Shown here in pieces: positions 57,860-64,000 of a stretch of 64,000 bases of DNA (position 1 is its first letter; each line of letters starts with the position of its first letter). Location of the stretch: the NCBI RefSeq assembly GCF_945859705.1, contig NC_079134.1, forward strand, positions 166,629,718 to 166,693,717. Direction: 5' to 3'. The notes below the pieces were generated by a model that did not search any database, was not told the origin of the DNA, and saw only the letters and a program-made list of their open reading frames with translations. Source of the stretch: Episyrphus balteatus (lineage: Eukaryota > Arthropoda > Insecta > Diptera > Syrphidae). The position numbers and the translations under genes were made by a program.

Positions 57860-59620
57860 ATGGCAGAAAAAAAGTAGGTACTCTAAATTCATAATATGTA
57901 AACAAAAAATTATAATTATATTTTAAGCGAGCCAAAGATATTAATTAAAATGAAAATTGTAAACACAGGATTTATTTTTGATAAGTAATGTAACTTACAA
58001 CAAAAAATATGTTTTTGAAGTGAAAGCTTCTTTAGTATCGTAGTGATTTGAAACAAGATGAAACGAAAAAGTGACAGAAAAAATCAATTGATTATAACTT
58101 TTTTTGTTTAAATAGATAGAATAAAATTTATACTGTAGATAGGTAATATAATGACCTATAAATAATTGTGCAAAATTTCAATTCATTTCATATTCAAAAT
58201 CCTGAGATACACTGAACCAAATCCTTACGTAAATACAACGAAAAAATTCGTTGAGCCAACGAAAATTTAATTAATTTTCAGCCGATGAAAAATTTAATTG
58301 GCTCAACGAAATGGCTTTCATACGTTAATGAAGAACTTCATCAATCAACGAAAACTGTAGTATTTTAATGAAATTTTTCATAAAAATTTTTGATCGAGAG
58401 TTAATGAATTTTTGCATCACTTTACGAAATTTTTCATCGATTAACGTAAAATTTAATTAACCACGGTGATATTTTTCGTTAGTCAATGTATTTTTTGATT
58501 AATTTATGAAAGAACTTTCGTTAGCTAACGAATTTTTTCGTAAATTTAATGAACATTTTAATTAAATTACGAAAAAATATTTGTTAGCTAACGAAACTTT
58601 TCGTTGTATTAATTGTATTTTTTTATTGGACTTGTTAAATTATTAATTTAATATAGTCCAAAACCAAAAATTGGCGTTTCGACCCGGTGGAGCTCACTTA
58701 AGTCAACTGATGAGTCCGACTTATCGTGAGACACCTTGTCAATACGCAAATATCTTTTATACTCAGCTCAACTTACATAGATTTTTAAACAAAAACCTAA
58801 TGTGAACTATATAAAGCAATATTCAATTTTTAATCATTAAAACCCAAGACTACGTTTTTTTTTTGTAAGGGAACGATTTTTTTCGTTAACTGATGTATTT
58901 TTTCATAAGCCAATGTAATATTTCATTAGTACCTATATGAAGAATTTTCATAAGTTTATGAAGATTTTCGTTAGTTAATGTTGAATTTCATAAGTTAATG
59001 AATTTTTTCGTTACTTAATTAAAACTTTAATAAAGTAAGGAAAAAATTCTTATTTCTATTCTTTAAAATGAGTATGAAATTTTTCGTTAATTGATGAATC
59101 TTTTCATTGAATTGGATTTTTTGGCACTAAAAAGGGAAAAAAAAGTGTATGAAACGTTTTCATTAATTGATGAAGGTTTTCATATTACGAAAAATTACAT
59201 ATTTTCGTTGAGCCAACGAAAGTTTCGTTGGGCCAACGAAAATGTAGTGTATGAAACGATTTTCGTAATTTTACGAAATTTATTATTTTCAGTGTAACGG
59301 TAAAAAGATGTTCTTTTTCTAAACACATTATATCTTTTGATCTAGAACACAAACAAATTTTATTTAACTTTAATACGCATGTTGATAATGTTACCTTTTA
59401 TTTGATATATAACACAAGTTGCACAATCTTAAATTGAAAAACGTGAAAAATACCTCAAAACACGTGTAGAGATGTGTTGCCGATGTTTAGGTTAAGGTAT
59501 GGTAGAAAAATGATTGAAGCGTCATATAAATGGTGAGATAATAAGCTTTCAGATGATATACAATTTGTTATAGGTTGTCATATAAAAAATATCGATTTAA
59601 AGGTGATGGAATTAAAAAAA
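57860..59620 (+). repeat. Dispersed repeat family 2, copy 3, split by a TA-flanked element
   Basis: Left half (to 58207) shares AAAATTTATACTGTAGATAG and GTGCAAAATTTCAATTCATT with 37379-37440; right half (from 59297) shares GTTGATAATGTTACCTTTTA, CCTCAAAACACGTGTAGAG and CAGATGATATACAATTTGTT with 37520-37800. The order matches copy 2 once the insertion 58210-59294 is removed. Confidence 0.65.
58210..59294. mobile_element. 1,085-bp TA-flanked element built of TTCGTTAGCTAACGAA-type motifs
   Basis: The ends are CACTGAACCAAAT and ATTATTTTCAGTG, flanked by TA (58208-58209 and 59295-59296). The interior is packed with ATTAATGAAATTTTTCGT and palindromic TTAGCTAACGAA motifs in both orientations. CACTGA ends with TA flanks resemble the elements at 21872 and 36539. 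Non-coding; the open frame at 59091-59297 lies inside and crosses its end. Confidence 0.7.
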
Positions 59621-59727
59621 GGTATATTTTTTCGCTGTTTTTTTTTTTAAGAAAAAATATTTTTTAAGGTTTCACTTCTACCACGTGTGAATTGCAAACA
59701 TTACCTTTTTGTTACGAAAAACCTTTA

Positions 59728-60572
59728 GGGTAAAAGCGGGTGAGATGGCATACCTTTTTTTTTTTGTCATATTTTACAAAGTAAACCACATTTCATATTT
59801 CCAACAATGCAAAAATGTTCTATATTCAATATCCAACGTATTATTTGGTTTACAGAATTTTATATTTAAAATTTATATTTTTAAATTAATATAGAAAAAA
59901 AGTTTGAAAAAAACCATCTCCCCCTATAGGGTGGGTGAGATGGCGCATGAGTTTGTTTAAGGTTTCTATTGCCAAATTCTTTGCACAAATGGTTGAACGA
60001 TGTGAAGGAGTCAAGCACCAATGCATGCCATATAATAGATTGCAACTAGTCGTCTTTTTTAAAAAAATTGAGCTTGGCTGAATTACTTAAAAAAAATATT
60101 TTGAGGGTGATATGGCACATGCTAACACTATACTCAATTGAAAAATTCTTGTACGGAATGCGCCATTTCACCCGCAAAAAACTGCGCCATCTCACCTTTT
60201 TTCGCATAATTCCTATTCGTAAGCACCCATAAAAAGCAGATAGAACTAGAGCTCAGATTTCACGCGCAATCCATAACTTATACTCTCTTGTTTGTATTGG
60301 TGTATCAAGGGCATCTAAGATCCCAACGACTCACAAAATATCGGAACAAAAAAAAAGAGCGAAAAAAAAATTCGAAAAAAATCATCACATGATTTGCTTT
60401 GAAATTTTTTTTATTTTTTGTATCAAAGACAAAGAAACGAATACTGGCTACTTCGATTTAAAATATTTAAAGAAAGCTAAAAATATTTTTCATACATTTT
60501 TAGAGCAATAAATGTAAAAGATATTTAAAGTGCGCCATCTCCCCCGCCGCATCATCTCACCCGCTTTTACCC
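59728..60572. mobile_element. 845-bp inverted-repeat element with GGTGAGATGGC motifs
   Basis: The ends are perfect 20-base inverted copies, GGGTAAAAGCGGGTGAGATG and its complement, flanked by TA (59726-59727 and 60573-60574). The GGGTGAGATGGCGCA motif recurs inside in both orientations (about 59930, 60106, 60160, 60186, 60531). Non-coding. Confidence 0.72.
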
Positions 60573-60649
60573 TATTATCAAAATCAGCTTAAAGCATTTA
60601 AAAAAAAAATGATGTTAAAATAATTTCTATATGATAAATTACAATTTCG

Positions 60650-62420
60650 CTTCAACGCAATAGCCCCACAATCTAATACAATATTTCAAAAACCTCATTG
60701 CAATTTCAATTTAACTGATGTCCTTGTGTCCTAATTCCCATAAACTTTTTTTTTTTATTTATTTATATTTATTTAGCTGATTTATTCTCTCCAGCACTAT
60801 TAGCCAAATAATTTATTTCATATTTTCCCTTATAGCAAAATGCAATGGCAAATAAAAAAAATTGATTTGCCATTATGAGCCATTAGTGGTTTTTATTTTT
60901 TCATATTCCATTTAACCTACACCCGCACTCACAAAAAAATAATCGAAAGCGCTTTCATGTGCAATGCACTTTGTAAACATCCGATTTTTTCGACAACAGT
61001 AATATTAAAAAAAAAAAAAAATAAATAAAAATCTGCCCATAAACCATGCCCATTCCACGAGTTTTTCCATCCTGTTTGTGGTCATTATAATTGAAATTGA
61101 GAACATTAAATGTCATAAAAATACCTCCAACTCCAATCAATTCAGCCAGAAAAGCATTCGCGCAACACATAAATGACACCAAAATGCGTAATATTCGCGT
61201 TCGGTAATTTCACGACCGAATGAGCCTGTTATAGTCCTTTTGGCGAATTTATACGCTCATATAAACCTTCTCCTACCTGTATGTGTGTGGTGTATAATTT
61301 ATATAAAGGCCCATTAAAAAAAAGTCCCACTCTCTTCCGCTTTAATCTCAATTAATTTTCAACAAATTTATAACACCACCCCCACGCAGTTCGAACTCTC
61401 TCTCGCTGGCGCTGTATAAGGGTGCAAAACCCCAGGTGCATATTGTCACACGCACAAACGCCACACGCTGCGCCACACCCGCACTCAAAATGAATAAACG
61501 AACAACAAGGCCATAGGAAACAGTAAGTTCTGAGCCATAAAATTATTATGCAATAAATTTTTCATAAATTAAAACTAACGACCATTCACAGTTTCCGGAG
61601 GGGGTGTCTAGGCCCCGCCGACCAAATAAAACGTTACTTTTCAACCTTTCAACAAAAAGCCCCCAAAAACCATCCACACAAAAATATTAAACAACAACAA
61701 GGACAATGGCAATGGAATGTGCCATAGCTCTTTCTGAATATTTATGTGCAAATTATTTTAAAGCCAAATCATGTTATTAAAGCCACAAACCACCCCCAAC
61801 CCCCTTCCTCAATCCTAAACAAAACTTTGGTTGTCCTAAAATAAATCGACATTTTGTTGCCACAAATTCTGAATAAAAAATCATCACCATCATCATCATC
61901 CTTGCTATTGACTTTGCAACTGAGTGTAAAACAGGGTTCGAATGTGTGTAGGTGTATATAGAATACAGGTGTGTTTGTTGGCAACATAAATCATAACACA
62001 GAAAGCAGGAGCAAACCAAAAAAAAAATATGTCCCTTCCTAAGAGAAAGATGATCCTAGCCATCATCATCCAGGACGAAAAACGAACAAATCAACAGAGA
62101 GTATGGAGTGTGGCACGGCACAGACACGGCCAGCATCCACTTGAGGCTCGAAAATTTATCCCGCCAAGGACCCATTGTGTCCTTGTCGTTGAAGTTGGGG
62201 CTCGAATGATGTATATATTAAAAATACATACATTATTGAAAGGAGAGTCAAAACCCCTAACGCAACCCACTACCAGCCAGGAGAATATATAAATATATCA
62301 CTGGAAAGATGCAATAATAATTTTGATTTATAGCCTTTGGTTATTAAAATGAAATCCAAGCCTTCACAATGGAGCAACCGAAAAGATAAAGCGAATCCTC
62401 GCGCTCGCTCGAATATATAA
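60650..62420. other. Upstream region, higher complexity, no recognised gene
   Basis: Largely free of the repeats seen elsewhere, with GC-balanced blocks at 60900-61260 and 61370-61720 and a (CAT)n tract at about 61880-61900. Translations on both strands show no domain. This is a second candidate for conserved regulatory DNA; that is inference from composition. Confidence 0.4.
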
Positions 62421-63090
62421 AAAAATAAAATTAAAAAACATAATATTGGTCGTTTGTTTTTGCTCACATTTATTATTGGGATGTTCGGAATTTTTTTTTT
62501 ATTTATATTTTTTTTTTCAGACATGAAAAAGTATAAAAAAGTGCTTTAAATTAAATTCATGTTTTTTTAAAAGCTTTAATTTTTGGTCAGTGATGTGTGT
62601 TATTTAAAAATTTAAAGAAAAGTTAATGGAATTTGAAAAGCGGAATATGTATGTTAGGATCAATAAATTAAGAATACCTTAAGAGGGTTGGTTTGCGTCA
62701 GAAACCCAAGATTTTAGAAACAGCCATCATGACACGCAAGCTTAAAAATTATACATCAATGAAGAGGTAAAGATTTACTCTATATACTGCTATTTTATTC
62801 ATTAAAATCAGAAGCAGGGTTCAAAAGCTATAGCTAGATGAAAACAAAAGTTTTACCAACAAAAATTCGTTTTGAGCAGAAACGACATAAGTCCAGCGAC
62901 TTTAAAGTCTTAAAAACCTGCTAAGCCTTGAAAAAAGTTTATATTTTTAAGGTTTTTAAATGCGTCTTTAGCTAGATTATAACTCGGCATACTCTAAATT
63001 TGAAGTGTTGTGGAGTTTTAACATAAAAAACAGTTTTTTGTTGCTCCTGAAAAGATAAACTTATGCTGTTTCTAAAATAAACGATTCAAT
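62420..63090. other. AT-rich non-coding DNA
   Basis: No repeat family, gene or RNA recognised. Homopolymer T runs at about 62490-62520. Confidence 0.5.
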
Positions 63091-63810
63091 TTAACCTGAC
63101 ATTACGATGATGGAGAAAAATGGGTCCGGCAATTCTGTCTGCCTGTCTGTCTGTAAGTACCTCGAGGAACAGCCTAAACTACTGAAGAGATTGTCTTCAA
63201 ACTTGGTAATTTTAATTTTTTTGGGTGATTTTCTCTAGAGTCTAGAGAACAAATTTGAAATTTTTTTAGGACCAAAATTATCATATAACGGCAATAGAAA
63301 AGTTAATTTATTACAAAAACACCTGTAACGATTTTGATAACAATTATAAAACTTTCAAAAAATAAATTTAAAAAAAATATTTAAAATTTTTTTTTTGAAA
63401 AATCAATTTTTTGAAAACGTGTTAATGAATTTTTCTGAGATTTCGTTTTTATGTGTTGAATAATATTTTCTTACAAATGGCATACTAATTTTTTTTTTTT
63501 GAAAAATGTTGGAAAATTTGTATATCTACCTAAAAAATTATTTTTTTATAAAAACAACTCTTACGATTTTCGAAATTTTTTTTCTAAAAATTGTTTTTTT
63601 TTTTACAAGAAATTAAATGGTATTCTTGGTTTTGTGGTCACTTAAAACGGTGTTTAATTTATTTAAAAAAAAAAAAAATTTATTTTTTACACTATAGGTA
63701 ATTTTGAAATACCTTAAAATTATCAAATTTTAAATTTAAAAAGCGTTGACATTACATTTACTTTTACTATAAGAGCATGTACGTGCGACCCCAGTAGTGC
63801 ATTTAATTTT
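63091..63810 (+). repeat. Copy E of the ~1 kb family, 5'-truncated
   Basis: Begins at the ATTACGATGATGGAG block without the TTTTTACTTGC start, has a shortened GTCT tract (63137-63153), the CTGAAGAGATTGTCTTCAAA block, and ends GAGCATGTACGTGCGACCCC then GTAGTGCATTTAATTTT. The conserved palindrome is lost by deletion. Confidence 0.62.
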
Positions 63811-64000
63811 TAAATGTTTTTTTTTTTTTTTTTTTGAAAACTTGTTGACGAATGACTTTGAAATATTGGTTTATGATGATTATTAATAAATACTGAAAAA
63901 AAATCAAACTAGTTTAAAAAATATTGTTGTTTTATGTTATAAATGTACTTGTACAGATTTAAAAACGTCAAATACTTTTGAGTATTTTTTTTTCAGTAAC

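Overview
This window is AT-rich eukaryotic DNA from an insect nuclear genome, most likely a fly. The basis is one confidently read multi-exon gene with GT-AG introns and an insect-type start context, plus a dense layer of decayed insect-style transposable elements (Helitron, hAT, PIF/Harbinger, TA-flanked inverted-repeat elements, non-LTR reverse transcriptase remnants). I cannot name the species.

The only protein-coding gene I can support lies on the minus strand. It is a Ryk-family Wnt receptor (derailed family), most like the Drl-2 branch. Six coding exons splice in frame into 318 codons: a signal peptide, a WIF domain, a short Pro/Ala/Gln-rich stalk, one transmembrane helix and a cytoplasmic juxtamembrane region. 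The start codon is at 40332 and the last exon in the window ends at 9696. The tyrosine-kinase-like domain is not in the window and should lie beyond position 1, so the gene is 3'-incomplete here. Intron 1 is 24.6 kb and carries most of the repeats. Positions 40333-41700 hold the probable 5' leader and promoter.

Layout: 1-9695 is the start of intron 6 (an inverted-repeat element broken by a Helitron, a tRNA-like fossil, a second Helitron 3' end). 9696-15635 holds exons 6 to 2; the 4.3 kb intron 4 carries copies of a ~1 kb repeat family. 15636-40220 is intron 1: a 1.08 kb near-perfect palindrome, a 14-bp minisatellite interrupted by a hAT-like element, TA-flanked elements carrying a tRNA-like module, a 147-bp satellite, a decayed PIF/Harbinger element with further insertions, and other foldback repeats. 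40333-64000 lies upstream of the gene and has no recognisable exon: more inverted-repeat elements, two broken reverse transcriptase fragments, and several higher-complexity stretches that could be regulatory.

No operon, CRISPR array, rRNA or intact transposase gene was found. Apart from the six exons, the open frames are short and lie in AT-rich repeats or low-complexity DNA. The longest (about 285 codons at 25993-26850) is an artefact of a 147-bp tandem repeat whose unit is a multiple of three.
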